64,000 nucleotides of DNA from Ascarosepion bandense (taxonomy: Eukaryota; Mollusca; Cephalopoda; Sepiida; Sepiidae). The notes beneath the pieces are model-generated. The model was not told where the DNA came from. It did no database searches and was given only the letters and a program-made list of their open reading frames with translations. The DNA lies in assembly GCA_037127315.1 (NCBI GenBank), contig JBBBDQ010000399.1, forward strand, positions 1,067,001-1,131,000. Direction: 5' to 3'. Made by a program: the position numbers and the translations under genes. Within the stretch, counting starts at the first letter, position 1, and each line of letters begins with the position of its first letter. Shown one piece after another: positions 43,387 to 54,204 of the stretch.

Positions 43387-43503
43387 GTATTGTTGGAATA
43401 ATATTCTTTGTTTCAAGAAACACTATTTTTAAAAAAAGTGCTCAATACAAAAGTAGAGCTAATAATATTATTTATTCATAAATTTATGAATAAATAATCA
43501 TAT

Positions 43504-43504
<1 letters not shown>

Positions 43505-43541
<37 letters not shown>
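43505..43541. repeat. (TA)n microsatellite
   Basis: TA run adjoining an inverted-repeat arm. Confidence 0.95.
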
Positions 43542-43543
<2 letters not shown>

Positions 43544-43583
43544 TCAAAATTACTGTAACTTTTTTTTCTGCTTCAAATATAGC
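43542..43583. repeat. About 42-bp inverted repeat arm 1
   Basis: GTAACTTTTTTTTCTGCTTC plus AAATATA is complementary to 43926-43968. Confidence 0.8.
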
Positions 43584-43925
43584 ATTGCACTTGTCTGACC
43601 ATTCGTCCATTTCTAGACATCTACAACAACATTCCTGTCTACATTCACAATATAAAAAAATAATGATTGATAACGCAACTATCCTACACCAAGAAGACAT
43701 CAAAAGCAAACTACAAATTCTTTAGTCTATATTTATTTAAAAAAAACTTAAGCCGTCAATTACTAGAACCAGTTATGAATACTGTAGTAATGTTCTAAAA
43801 TGTTTGTAAAAAGATCAGACTTTTTCATGTTTTAACACGTGCATGACCATGACGTTGCAACATATTAAAAAATTCCATTTTGAATAATTTTCACGTTCTA
43901 ATGAATGCTAAGCAAATTGTCAACC

Positions 43926-43968
43926 GTTATATTTGAAGCAGAAAAAAAAGTTACAATGATCTTCAGCA
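43926..43968. repeat. About 42-bp inverted repeat arm 2
   Basis: Partner of 43542-43583. The 340 bp between has no recognised gene. Confidence 0.8.
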
Positions 43969-44186
43969 ATACAGTTTTGCGGATATTTTTTGTTACCATA
44001 ACTCACATCCTCGAAGATGATCTTGGAATGAGATTGAAAGTACTTGGGTACATTAAGAAATGAATGATAATAACATCTGTCAACATTACAGCTCATTTTT
44101 TGACATTTTTGAATTATAATACGCGAAAGATTATCCGTGAGTATGAACAGATTTTATTAAAAATAAACAGACAATGTTTGCAATTC

Positions 44187-44188
<2 letters not shown>

Positions 44189-44234
<46 letters not shown>
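44189..44234. repeat. (TA)n microsatellite
   Basis: TA run. Confidence 0.95.
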
Positions 44235-44235
<1 letters not shown>

Positions 44236-44965
44236 GTAGTCAAACCGGGAAATATACTAGCCTTTTTCTTTCGTTTCTGCCACTTAGTCTTGTCGACACA
44301 TTCTAAAGCAATCGCTATTCCTAATGAATTTTGTAAGCAAGCTTCAGTGCGCTGAACATTTAGCTTAATTAGTTTTCTTAATTGCTAAAATATGCTTAAA
44401 TTTAATTAAACACTTCGCGTGCACTTTCCTGTTCGCATTTTGTCTGGGATTATTTCACTGCCCCAATTAAGAGGCCCAGCTCCCATGATATTTCAGAACT
44501 GTTGCCAGAGAATGTCTTTAAAAGTTAAGTGTACAGAAACGAGAGCGATAATTGTCTGCGAAAAATGGCTTATTTATGTTATGTACAATGCTTAACAAAA
44601 ATCACTCGGCTTACGAAGATGAAACGGATACCGATCAAGAATTTATTGATTTCCATATTGATTTTATTTCTGATTATGATTTATTTGGTTTGTTTATCTG
44701 TTTTTATGTCGTTTGTCATGCTTTATTTTTCTTTTTGTTTCCGCTGATTATGTGGTCCTTTGCAGCAACATTCTTTTTTTTTCTCATATACAGTCCAACC
44801 TCGCTAATCCCACATACTTGGGACAAGACCACTGCTGAAAATATCAGATGTCAGAAATCCCCCGTTTAAAAACATTATGTAAATAGTCTTACCGACTCAT
44901 TCAAGATACATATCTCCGTGTTATCTAAGGTAGAGCAAAATTTTAAACAGGAAATAAAATACTCA
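44235..44965. other. Unassigned sequence
   Basis: Two short hydrophobic open frames (44529-44747, 44552-44869) overlap in different frames. Neither resembles a known family, and base composition alone explains the Phe/Ile/Leu bias. Confidence 0.35.
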
Positions 44966-44967
44966 TT

Positions 44968-45125
44968 TATTCATTCAGTTAAATACCAAACGTGATACAC
45001 GTTTGGGTGATCATGTCTCGAAAGAGACATAACTATCTAGACAGAAGATTTTGCCCAAAATAGGTTGCCATTGGCTTCTGAGGTAGACTGGATGCCAACC
45101 AATTCTGTAGAAACCAATCTTTCCT
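44968..45125 (-). mobile_element. SINE-A 3' half
   Basis: Complement of the SINE-A tail, CGAGACATGATCACC arm and CAATGGCAACCTATTTTGGG core. It is truncated before the tRNA head. Confidence 0.75.
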
Positions 45126-45134
45126 GCTGTTCAA

Positions 45135-45458
45135 TTCTTTTATCCAGATCACTCAGTTATGTACCATATGTGATACAAACTTGGGTGATCATGTATTGAA
45201 AGAGACATAACTGACTAGACAGAAGATTTTGCCCGTAATAGGTGGTCATTGCCTTCTGAGGTTGACTGGATGCCAACCAAGGCTATAGAATCGAATCTGT
45301 TCTGCTATTTACCCATAGTTCGAGGAAGAAACGATCGATTCATACCTTTTCCAATGGTTTTTGCGAGTAAGTGAATGTAAGGAACTCATGTGGAATTCGA
45401 ACTCGGCTCTTCGATTTCTCGTTCCGAGCCGATATTCACTTCACAACAACGCACATCA
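45135..45458 (-). mobile_element. SINE-A, full length but diverged
   Basis: Minus-strand head GATGTGCGTTGTTGTGAAGT and box B-like GAGTTCGAATTCC are present with scattered changes shared with the adjoining fragment (CTAGACAGAAGATTTTGCCC), so the pair may be a local duplication. Confidence 0.8.
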
Positions 45459-45581
45459 AAGCTTTCAAAGAAGGTTTTTCTTATTTCATGCAAAAGAAAA
45501 GCTAAATAAGAAGCCAAAGAAAAAAAGTATATATTCTTAATTTCCTGAATTGGTAAATATGCAATGAGTACGGCCTTATAA

Positions 45582-45845
45582 GTCTACGGCTATATCGCGT
45601 TGAATACACCGGTTCCTGTCCAATTACCGAAGTAAAGCAATATCAAGACTGGTCAGAACTTAAATGGGTGACCATTTGGAAATACCAATACCAATACCAG
45701 GTGCTATAAATGTAACGATCAAGAATGGTTCACCGGTCCTCCACGTTTGGGGGTTGGATGCAGGGTTAACAACCCTGCCCCGTAAAAATAGTTAGTTACA
45801 GCAACAAAAAGTTGCTGCACTATACACCATCTGGGTGTGATGGAT
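45582..45845 (+). mobile_element. 5S-headed SINE, second family
   Basis: A 5S-like head (45582-45719; GTCTACGGCTATATCGCGTT, ACCATTTGGAAATACC) is followed by a body GGTTGGATGCAGGGTTAACA, ACCCTGCCCCGTAAAAATAG and the tail CACCATCTGGGTGTGATGGA. The body is unrelated to the tRNA-like SINE-A. An ATACCA triplication lies in the 5S part. The tail runs directly into the 41-bp array. Confidence 0.85.
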
Positions 45846-46093
45846 CAATGATGACGACCTTATCACCAAAACCAACTGTTGATGTCCAATGATGACGACC
45901 TTATCACCAAAACCAACTGTTGATGTCCAATGATGACGACCTTATCACCAAAACCAACTGTTGATGTCCAATGATGACGACCTTATCACCAAAACCAACT
46001 GTTGATGTCCAATGATGACGACCTTATCACCAAAACCAACTGTTGATGTCCAATGATGACGACCTTATCACCAAAACCAACTGTTGATGTCGA
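45842..46093. repeat. 41-bp minisatellite, 6 units, inverted relative to 42979
   Basis: GATGACGACCTTATCACCAA plus AACCAACTGTTGATGTCCAAT repeats six times, the complement of 42979-43230. It begins inside GATGGATCAATGATG, the end of the 5S-SINE tail. Confidence 0.95.
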
Positions 46094-46189
46094 ATGGTGC
46101 AGATTGTTGGAAACAACTTCCGGTGCTGCTTTCGAAGCAACTAAAGGTGACTGATTCAAAGTAGTGCTGGACTATGAACGTTGACGGAC

Positions 46190-48480
46190 ATTTAAATATG
46201 TCGGTATGTATTCGTGTTTCTTTTTCCTTCTTCCATCTTATTCATTTTTCTTTTGTTCGTTCTCTGTGCTTTTCTTTTTCCTTTATCTACCTTCGCAGTC
46301 TTTCATTAATTTCTTTCAATGTTTTTTCTCTTTCTTTGATGTTTGCTTTCTTCCTTCGCATTTTATTTCTTATTGATTTGTTTCCTTTCTTTCATTGTTT
46401 TGTGCATTTTTTTCTCTTTCTTTCTTTTTTCTTTTTTCTTTTTTCTTTCTTTTTTCTTGATGCACTCTTAACGTCTTTTTTCCTTCACATTTTCTTTCTT
46501 ACTGTTTTTTTTTCTTTTTGTACATTGCTTTGTTCTTTTATTCTTTCTTACATTTTTCTGTCTTCTTTTCTTTCTTTATTCTTCTTTTTTTCTTCGTACA
46601 ATAATTATTTATATTTTCTTTGTTTTTTACCTACTTTTTGCGGTTTCATACTTTTTGTATTCTATCTTCGATTTATTTTAACCCTTCCTTCCTTCCCTGC
46701 TTCAAATTATTTTTCCCTTCCCTCCTTCGTTCCTTCCTTCTCTGTTCCGAATTATTTTTACCCTTCCTTCCTTCCTTCCTTCCTTCCTTCCTTCCTTCCT
46801 TCCTTCCTTCCTTCCATCGATTTATTTTTACCCTTGCTTCCTTCCCTGCTTCGAATTATTTTTAAACTTCCTTCCTTCCTTCCTTCCTTCCTTCCGTGCT
46901 TCGAATTTTTTTACCCTTCCTTCCTTCCTTCCTTCCTTCCTTCCTTCTTTCCTTCCTTCCTTCGATTTATTTTTACCCTTGCTTCCTTCCCTGCTTCGAA
47001 TTATTTTTAAACTTCCTTCCTTCCTTCCGTGCTTCGAATTTTTTTTACCCTTCCTTCCTTCCTTCCTTCCTTCCTTCCTTCCTTCCTTCCTTCCTTCCTT
47101 CCTTCCTTCCTTCGATTTATTTTTACCCTTGCTTCCTTCCCTGCTTCGAATTATTTTTAAACTTCCTTCCTTCCTTCCGTGCTTCGAATTTTTTTACCCT
47201 TACTTCCTTCCTTCCTTCCTTCCTTCGAATTATCTTTACTCTTGCTTCCTTCCCTGCTTCGAATTATTTTTACCATCCTTCCTTTGAATTTTTACCGTTC
47301 CTTCCTTCTTTTCCTGCTTCGAATTATTTTTACCCTTCCTTCCTTCCTTCCTTCCTTCCCTCTCTCCTTCCTTCTTTCCTTCTATCCTTCATATTATTTT
47401 GACCCTTCCTTCATTCCTACTTTCGAATTATTTTTACCCTTTCTTCCTTCCTTGCTTTTACTCTTCCTTCCTTCCTTCCTTCCTTTCTTCCTTCCTTCCT
47501 TCCTTCCTTCCTTCGCATTATTTTTATCCTTCTTTCTTTCCTGCTTTTGAATGATTTTTACCCTTCCTTTGTTCCCTGCTTCCAATCTTTCTTTCTTTCT
47601 TTCTTTGTGCTTTTATTTTGTTATAGTTTTCTTTCCCAGTTTCTTTTTATCCTTTCTTTCTTTAACGATTTCTTTCGTTTTTGTTGTTCCTGATTGTCTT
47701 TTTGTCTTTTCTTGTTTTTTCTTTCTCTACACATTCTCACTTTTTACTTCTTTTTCTTATTTGCTTTTAATTTTTCTTTCTCTCTGTGAGTTATTCTTTA
47801 TTCATTTATTTACTTTTGTCTATTTACTTGCTTCACTTTTCCCTGCATTTTTTATTCTTGTCTGTTTTTTTTGACTTTCATTTCTTTCATTCCACATGCT
47901 TTTTTTTTCTTTCTTCCAATTCATATTCTTTCCCTTTCTTTACAAATTCATTCACTTGTTCTTATCACACTTTATTTGTCTATCTTTTTCTCTCTATCCT
48001 TGCCAACTTCGGCCTATTTAGATTTTCTGTCTCTTTTAATCTTCCACTTTCTTGAATTTTTCATTTCTTCAAAATGACTTTCTTTCTCCATCTTTTCATT
48101 TTTCCGAAGAATCTTTCTTTCTCAGTGTCTCTTTTTCTTTCTTTGTTTTTCCCCCTATTTTCTTCTCTCACCACCTCTTACTCTATCTTTTATTTTTTCT
48201 TCTTTCTTTTGTTTTTCCCTATTTCTTCTTTCACCACCTCTTACTCACTTTTTTATTTTTCCTTCTTTCGTTTTTTCCTATTTTCGTCTCTCACCACCTC
48301 TTACTTTCTTTTTTTAATTTTTTCCTTCTTTCGTTATTTTTCCTATTTTCTTCTCTCACCACCACTTAGTCTCTTTTTTTATTTTTACCTTCTCTCGTTT
48401 TTTTTTCCTATTTTCTTCTTTCACCACCTCTTACTCTCTTTTTTATTTTTTTCCTTCGCCAATATACATCTTTTCTGTTG
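46190..48480. repeat. 2.3-kb pyrimidine-rich tract with (CTTC)n arrays
   Basis: The plus strand is almost all C and T. From 46680 to 47580 blocks of CCTTCCTTCC alternate with ATTTATTTTTACCCTTGC and CTGCTTCGAATTATTTTT. From 48120 to 48460 about 65-bp units around TCTCACCACCTCTTACT recur. Long Phe/Ser/Leu-rich frames here are artefacts of composition. Confidence 0.95.
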
Positions 48481-48789
48481 TCACTTTTTTCCCCAGCTTA
48501 GTATTTTATCCATCTTAACCTTTCTCTTCCGGTGAATAGACTGTGGTTTACGGACTGAATTCAAGGCTGTCCTAATTCTTGAATAATTAGAATTAAGCGA
48601 ATTTACATACATGCCTACGTTTCGCTTCCGGTTCCTCATATCCTGCTGATTAAGAAAACTTTTTGATACGTTTCGGAAGAAGTTGCAGGAAAAAAAAATC
48701 CGCATTAATAGTCGTCAGCTGTGGACACGGATGGGAAGCGATTTTACCGGGCTGGGGTCGGTCTGACGTAAAGTGGCTTGTTAGTCCGA

Positions 48790-48893
48790 TGGCATTTTAT
48801 TGCTTTTTTTTTTTTAGCGGCATATCAACCTCTATGGGTTATTTAATTCCGAAATCTAAATATTTTGTTCGCAATTTCGTTTTAAGTTTTTAA
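48790..48893 (-). mobile_element. Chimeric SINE 3' end fragment
   Basis: GGCATATCAACCTCTATGGG and TTATTTAATTCC resemble the 3' body of the copy at 15555. No 5S or tRNA part is attached. Confidence 0.45.
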
Positions 48894-48960
48894 GGTAATA
48901 ATGGTTTTAGTGATGCAAGTTTTACTAATTAACCATAGATGGGGAGAAGTAGGTAGATAG

Positions 48961-49269
48961 TCAGTCAGTTAAGTGCCATGCGCGATACACGCTTTGGGCG
49001 ATCATGTTTCCAAAGAGACATGACTGACTGGGCAGAACATTATCCCGCAGTAGGTTGCCATTGCTTTCTGCGGTAGACTGGTTGCCGACCAAGGCTATAG
49101 AACCCAATCTGTCCTGTTATTTAACCCATAACTGGAAGGAAGAGACGGATTAATACCTTTCCCAAGGGTATTTGCGCGTAAGTGAATGCGAGGAATTCAA
49201 CTGGAATTCGAACTCGGTTCCCCGATTTCTCATTCCGAGCCGATATCCACTGCGCCACAACGCACATCC
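48961..49269 (-). mobile_element. SINE-A, full length with 11-bp target-site duplication
   Basis: TAGGTAGATAG lies at 48950-48960 and again at 49270-49280. Between them is a complete minus-strand SINE-A from GATGTGCGTTGTGGCGCAGT to the GACTGAC tail. Confidence 0.92.
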
Positions 49270-49280
49270 TAGGTAGATAG

Positions 49281-49650
49281 TAACATTTCCAAAAATAATA
49301 CGCCGAAGTGAATATAAGTCAGCGTGAGAGCATATGAAGCAGCATGTCGAAGTTGCTAAGATTTTAGAAGGCAGATATTTTAAAAGGACTCAATAGTATA
49401 GAGGAAAACCCGAAAAATCTGTATCACGTTATACATATATAACGTATAATGCCGAAAGCTGAGCATAGAACATTTGAATAAATATGGGTTTTCTTTTTTC
49501 ATTCCGACTAGTCTGCTCATCGGGATTGGTATGCTCATAAAATCTCCTCTGTTGTACACTTGGGTCTTCTTCGGATCTTTTTCTTTGTACCTTTATAAAA
49601 TTCTCGGGTATCTTCACGAGAGTATGTTATTTTCTTTTCTATGTTTAGTA
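49281..49650. other. Unassigned sequence
   Basis: Nothing recognised. Confidence 0.35.
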
Positions 49651-49654
49651 CTCA

Positions 49655-49770
49655 TCAGTTTTATCCACTGAACCAGAGTTTTTGGCTTTTCAGTACTACT
49701 AGACCTGGGAATCGAACTCAAGACGGCCAGGGAACCATACAGGAGGGGATGGTTAACATCACTTAATACT
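49655..49770 (-). mobile_element. tRNA-derived SINE fragment, another family
   Basis: The minus strand carries a box B-like TTGAGTTCGATTCCCAGG. A related but decayed copy (GAGATTGAACTCACAAC on the plus strand) follows at about 49815-49880. Confidence 0.5.
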
Positions 49771-49904
49771 GAACAGGTTCGTTTACTGATCAAGAGTAAG
49801 TGACATTTCAGTGCTAACACACTCAGAGATTGAACTCACAACTGCCAAGGAACCATACTTAGATGATATAAAACATCATCTAATCCTCACCATTTCTATT
49901 GGGA

Positions 49905-50260
49905 TGTTTTTCACTGAAGCCTACCATTCGTCTGTGCATTGAATATTGCTGCTCCTACTACAATACTCGAGACCTTTTAAAAAATACAAAAAAAGTCTGT
50001 GATGCAATCAATCCTGACCTGTCATCTCAACATCATTTACTTTCCCACCGCTACGACGTAGCATCCGTCAATCAGATGAGCTTTCTTTTTTGGTGGCTTG
50101 AGTTCGTAAATTTACTTGATTGGCAACTAGGTCTCACTATTGAATTAGCTAGATGGAATTGTATGTTTTATTCTAATACATTCTTTTCTCGTACTTCTTG
50201 CCTTTGGAATAGCTTTTCGATTAATACTTCCCTGTCACGGACATTTTTCATAAACTAAAT
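49905..50260 (+). mobile_element. Diverged LINE C-terminal remnant
   Basis: One frame gives KPTIRLCIEYCC, then DAINPDLSSQHHLLSHRYDV and FFSRTSCLWNSF, in the order of LINE RT C-termini but with deletions. It is older than the LINE-A/B copies. Confidence 0.75.
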
Positions 50261-50324
50261 GCAACGCCAATCGCCATCTTCTAAATTTTCTTCTATTGTC
50301 TTGGTCCACTCATTTACTTTCACA

Positions 50325-50417
50325 CCAGCAATTACGGAAAGGAAAATACAGGACTTCCTTCATATGATAACAAGTGAAAGTGAGGAGAAAGGGCTAAAGA
50401 TAAACTTAAAGATTTTT
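50325..50417 (+). mobile_element. RTE-like LINE, segment before a nested LINE
   Basis: The frame ERKIQDFLHMITSESEEKGL then KINLK corresponds to the stretch after the RT YADD motif. It is cut by LINE-B and resumes at 51146. Confidence 0.7.
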
Positions 50418-51145
50418 TGTTTTTTTTTAATCATTTCACCCCAAGCAAGACATTCCACTGCCACTATTGCGCATGGGGCTACATAGGGGAAGGTAAAGAG
50501 AAGGAGTGGTTAGACATAGGGAATGTCAGGAGGAAGGTGACAGATGAGTAAGGATACCGAGGATGAGGGTTGGGCAGATGGGAAGAGTGTTTGATAGAAT
50601 GGGAGCTGGTTAGTGTGTTAGGAGGTGTCTATTGACCTTACATTTAAACTCCTGGAGATTGTAGCCGTCGGGGAAGCAATCGTGTGGAAGGGAATTCCAC
50701 AGTCGGGAAGTGCGAGGAAAGAAACTGTTGGAGTAGAAGTTGCGGTTGCATTTTATGGGTTTCACTGTAAAAGGGTGGGATCTAGTTGCCAATCTAGTAT
50801 CTCGTGCAAATTCGTATTTAGTGGGCACCAGTGATCTAAGTTCATCGGAGTAGAAGCCGTGAAAGTATTTATAGAAGAGACACAGGGAAGCCACGTCGCG
50901 CCGGTGGGAGAGAGACTGCAGGCGGTCTACCAAGTCGGTATCTATCACATTACATACCCTCCTCTGAACCTTATCGAGAAGCCCGAGGAGAATAGCAGGG
51001 GCACCCGACCAGATATGTCAGCAGTATTCAATGCACAGGCGTATGGTAGATTTTTATATGTGCAGGATAGATTTAGACGGAAAAAACTTCCGGGCCCTAC
51101 ACAGAGAACCGACTTTCATAGCAGCGGGTTTAGGAATGGATTCGA
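50418..51145 (-). mobile_element. LINE-B copy nested in an RTE-like LINE
   Basis: The T run at about 50418-50430 is the poly-A of a minus-strand LINE-B with tail CTTGGGGTGAAATGATT. The 5' truncation lies at about 51145. About 20 bp of the host element appear lost at the insertion point. Confidence 0.85.
50610..51100 (-). pseudogene. LINE-B RT C-terminal coding remnant
   Basis: Frame 50948-50610 reads MIDTDLVDRLQSLSHRRDVA to FFPRTSRLWNSLPHDCFPDG and VNRHLLTH without interruption. Upstream to about 51100, RPCIEYC-like residues appear in decayed form. The RT catalytic part is absent. Confidence 0.85.
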
Positions 51146-51505
51146 TCAGCAAAAAAAGTGGTCCCCGAAATACCAACTACACGTCAGGGACACTAAAATC
51201 AAACAAGTACAGAAATATAAATACGTGAGAAGTATTCAGAAAAGGATCGAAACTGCGACACTGAGATTCGAAGTCGCATTGGTATAGCCAAGGACGCATT
51301 TCAAAGGTTAAGCAGAATATTGAGAGACAGAAAGATTTCGTTGAGGTCAAAGAAAAAAAGTAATGAATTGTTATGTGTTTTCTCTCCTCCAACATGGCAG
51401 CAAATACTGGACGATGAAGAAGAGACTCGAAACAACAGGAATGTGGTTCTACAGAAGAATGCTGTCCTTCTATATGGCAGCGAGCTGTCAGATCATGATT
51501 AATAA
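51146..51505 (+). mobile_element. RTE-like LINE, segment after the nested LINE
   Basis: QVQKYKYVRSI, then RIGIAKDAFQRLSRILRDRK-like residues, KKKSNELLCV and MKKRLETTGMWFYRRML occur across frame shifts. The same order is seen in the copy at 52325. Confidence 0.75.
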
Positions 51506-51534
51506 TATTGCTGATTCTTTTTTATTTAATTTAA

Positions 51535-52162
51535 CCCATGCATGGAGTACTGCTGCCATTTATGGTCAGGTGCCCCTGCCGTTCTCCTCAGTGTTCTTGA
51601 CAAGCTCCAAAGGAGAGTCTGTAATGATCTGGCGACTCGACTGCAGCCACTTCCCCATCATCGAAATGTGGCCTCCCTTTGTCTCTTCTATAAATACTTT
51701 CATGGCTTCTGCTTGGATGAGCTTAAGTCACTGATGCCTCCTCAACAGGTGTTTACTCGTGCAACCAGACTGGCAACTGGGTCCCACCCATTCACAGTCA
51801 GGTTAGCCAAATGCAGACGACAATTCTACTCCTGCAGCTTCCTCTCTCGCACTTCCTGCCAGTGGAACTCACTCCCGTATTCTTGCTTTCCTGACAGCTA
51901 CAACCTCCAGAAATTTAAATGCAAAGTCAATACTCATCTACTAACCACTGGCCTCTAGTTCTCTCCCCACCCCTGTATAACCTTCCCTTTCTCTCCACCT
52001 ATGTATCTGTCATCGCACCTGCTTTCTCAGCTTTCTATTGTTCCTTTCTAACTAGTTTGTACTCCTCATTCTTTTCTAATTAATCTTTTTAAATTTATGT
52101 AACCCCCTGCACATCAGTGGCGTTTCCGCCTTGCTCGGGGTGAAATGATTAAAAAAAAAAAA
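51535..52162 (+). mobile_element. LINE-A copy with poly-A tail
   Basis: It is 5'-truncated at the CMEYCCHLW region, with 3'UTR and CTCGGGGTGAAATGATT plus A12 at 52150-52162. It lies directly after the RTE-like segment. Confidence 0.9.
51542..51958 (+). pseudogene. LINE-A RT C-terminal coding remnant
   Basis: MEYCCHLWSGAPAVLLSVLD is followed by LQRRVCNDLATRLQPLPHHR. The VIDT residues of other copies are missing (an in-frame deletion of 12 bp). It continues to SFLSRTSCQWNSLPYSCFPD and HLLTTGL. Confidence 0.85.
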
Positions 52163-52194
52163 TTTAATCAAGGAGCTGACGGTAAATAGCAGAG

Positions 52195-52262
52195 TTACCG
52201 GACCGTAATATGGCAGCAATATTCTAAGCATGGACGAATGGTAGAGATTTGAAACTAAATCT
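52195..52262 (-). mobile_element. Short LINE fragment, minus strand
   Basis: The minus strand reads KSLPFVHA-stop-NIAAILRS-like residues, a decayed form of YKSTIRPCMEYCCHIWS. Confidence 0.5.
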
Positions 52263-52324
52263 AATTTAGTATGCTAGACTGAAGCGTATTTGAAATGATA
52301 AACTAAAGATTTAATCTCCTATAG

Positions 52325-53045
52325 AACGGTAACAAGGAAAAGCGAGGAGTAAGGTCTAAATATAAATTTCAAGAAAACCGAATGCATGGACATCAGCAAA
52401 AAGAGGTTTCCAAAATGCGAACAACACGCCAGGGACACTAAATTCAAACAGGTACAGAAATTTAAATATCTAGAAAGCATTCTGGCAGAGGATGGAAAGT
52501 GGAATATTAAGATTTGATGGCGGACTGTCATGGCCAAAAACGCATTTCAAAGCAGCGTATTGAGAGATAGGAAGATTTCGTTAGGGACAAAGAAAAAAGT
52601 ACTGGACTGTTATGTGATATCTGACCTCCTATATGGCAGCGAATGCTGTACAATCTCCTCAAAGATAAAGGTGAGACTCGAAGACACAACAATGTGGCTC
52701 TACAGAAGGATGCTGAGGATACGATGGACTGAACATTTGAGCAACGACAAAGTTTTGGAGAGAATGCAAACTAAAAGAAACTTATACTTGGCATCAGGAA
52801 TAGACAGCTAGGATTTGTGGAACACGTAATGAGAAAAGAAGACTTGGAGAATTTAATACTCACAGGACGAATAGGGTAGAAAAGAGACAAGGGAAAGCAG
52901 CGTTTTGGTGGGCTTGAGCAGGTGGATTGCGGAGAGATACAACATAGGGAAAATATTAAGAGTGACAGAGGATAGGTGCAAATTGAAAATCCATGATCGC
53001 CTACGTCCTGAATGGACACGACACACAAAGAAAAAGAAAATATTC
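52325..53045 (+). mobile_element. RTE-like LINE, C-terminal part
   Basis: Broken frames give NFKKTECMDISKKRFPKCE, KQVQKFKYLESILAEDGKW, LRDRKISLGTKKKVLDCYVI, LLYGSECC, MWLYRRMLRIRWTEHLS, and finally GKIL and the HDRLRPEWTRHTKKK tail in another frame. It is the most complete copy of this second LINE family but has several stops. Confidence 0.8.
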
Positions 53046-53510
53046 TGACTATCATTTACACCTTGTATCGCATTGCACCTTAATAGCTTTATTAGATTGT
53101 TTTTCAATATTTTGCCACCAAAAAAACAGTAAAGCCACTGAGACAGAAGGGCTTGCTTGATGTGGAAGAATTATAAGATATAAATATTAATAAGGAGCAA
53201 GAAGAAAAGAAGAGTAATCGAGAGGACAGTAGAAAGCTATTGTCTGCTAATAACCTTTAAATGACGGGTCAGAAGATCGAGCCACAATGAATCAATCATA
53301 AATAAACCAATCAGAGTTAAATAATTACGCGAGATTTGAATGATTATTCAATGTCATGAATATTCAAGAAACTTATTCAAAGTTATCATTGGTCAATAAT
53401 TACCGAAAGAAAAAACAGAGATGATAAATTCTCGTTTTTTTTTTTGTTTTTTTTTTCACTGGGAACCCTGGAAGTATCGCCGTTTTTTTTTCTTCTGTGG
53501 AACTTGCTAG
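53046..53510. other. Unassigned sequence
   Basis: Nothing recognised. Confidence 0.35.
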
Positions 53511-53514
53511 ATGC

Positions 53515-54200
53515 AAGCGTCTCTTCTCACATATACAAACCAACCATCCGTCCGTGCATAGAACACTGCTCTCATATCTGGTCAGGCGCCCCTGCTGTTC
53601 ATCTCAGTATTCTCGACAGGCTCCAAGGGGGAATCTGTAACGTGATAGGTCCCCGACCTAGCAGCTCGACTCTAGCCACTTTCTCACCGGCGGACTGTGG
53701 CTTCTCTCTATCTACAAATATTTTCATGGCTACTTCTCTGACGACTAAAATCACTGGTATCCACTAAAATTTACTCGTGCAACCAGACTGGCAACAAGGT
53801 CCCACCCATTTACAGTTAGATCAACCAAATGCAGCTGACAATTCTACTCCTTCAGCTTCTTTTCTCGCACTTCCCGCTTGTGGAACTCCCTTCCATATAC
53901 TTGCTTTCCTGACGGCTACAACCTCCAGGAATTTAAATGCAATGTCAATACCCATCTCTTATTCATATTACCCCAGTCCTTTCTACATCACCCCGTGTAT
54001 CTTGTTCTTTTCCTTACACTCTACCTTCGCAAATGTCTTCACACCTGTGTTCCCATACTTCTCTTGCCCTTTCTCTGACACCCCCTGTAACTGGCTCGTC
54101 TTTCTCTTTACTCTCCTTCTGCATAAACTTTTTTTCTTGTGTAGCCCCCTGCACATCAGTGGCGGTACCGCCTTGCTTGGGGTGAAAGGATTAAAAACAA
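53515..54200 (+). pseudogene. LINE-C copy, C-terminus and 3'UTR
   Basis: HIYKPTIRPCIEHCSHIWSG and APAVHLSILDRLQGGICNVI are followed by frame changes. SRTSRLWNSLPYTCFPDGYN-type residues appear after about 53860, with NTHLL at the end. The 3' end is GCACATCAGTGGCGGTACCG and GCTTGGGGTGAAAGGATT. It is closest to 16384-16785. Confidence 0.85.
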
Positions 54201-54204
54201 AAGT

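Noticed and set aside
44529..44869. Small membrane protein genes
   Set aside because: Two overlapping hydrophobic frames in AT-rich DNA with no family resemblance; composition explains them.
46174..48535. Phe/Ser/Leu/Pro-rich reading frames up to 278 codons resembling membrane proteins
   Set aside because: They follow from the pyrimidine-only strand; overlapping frames look the same and no conserved motif appears.
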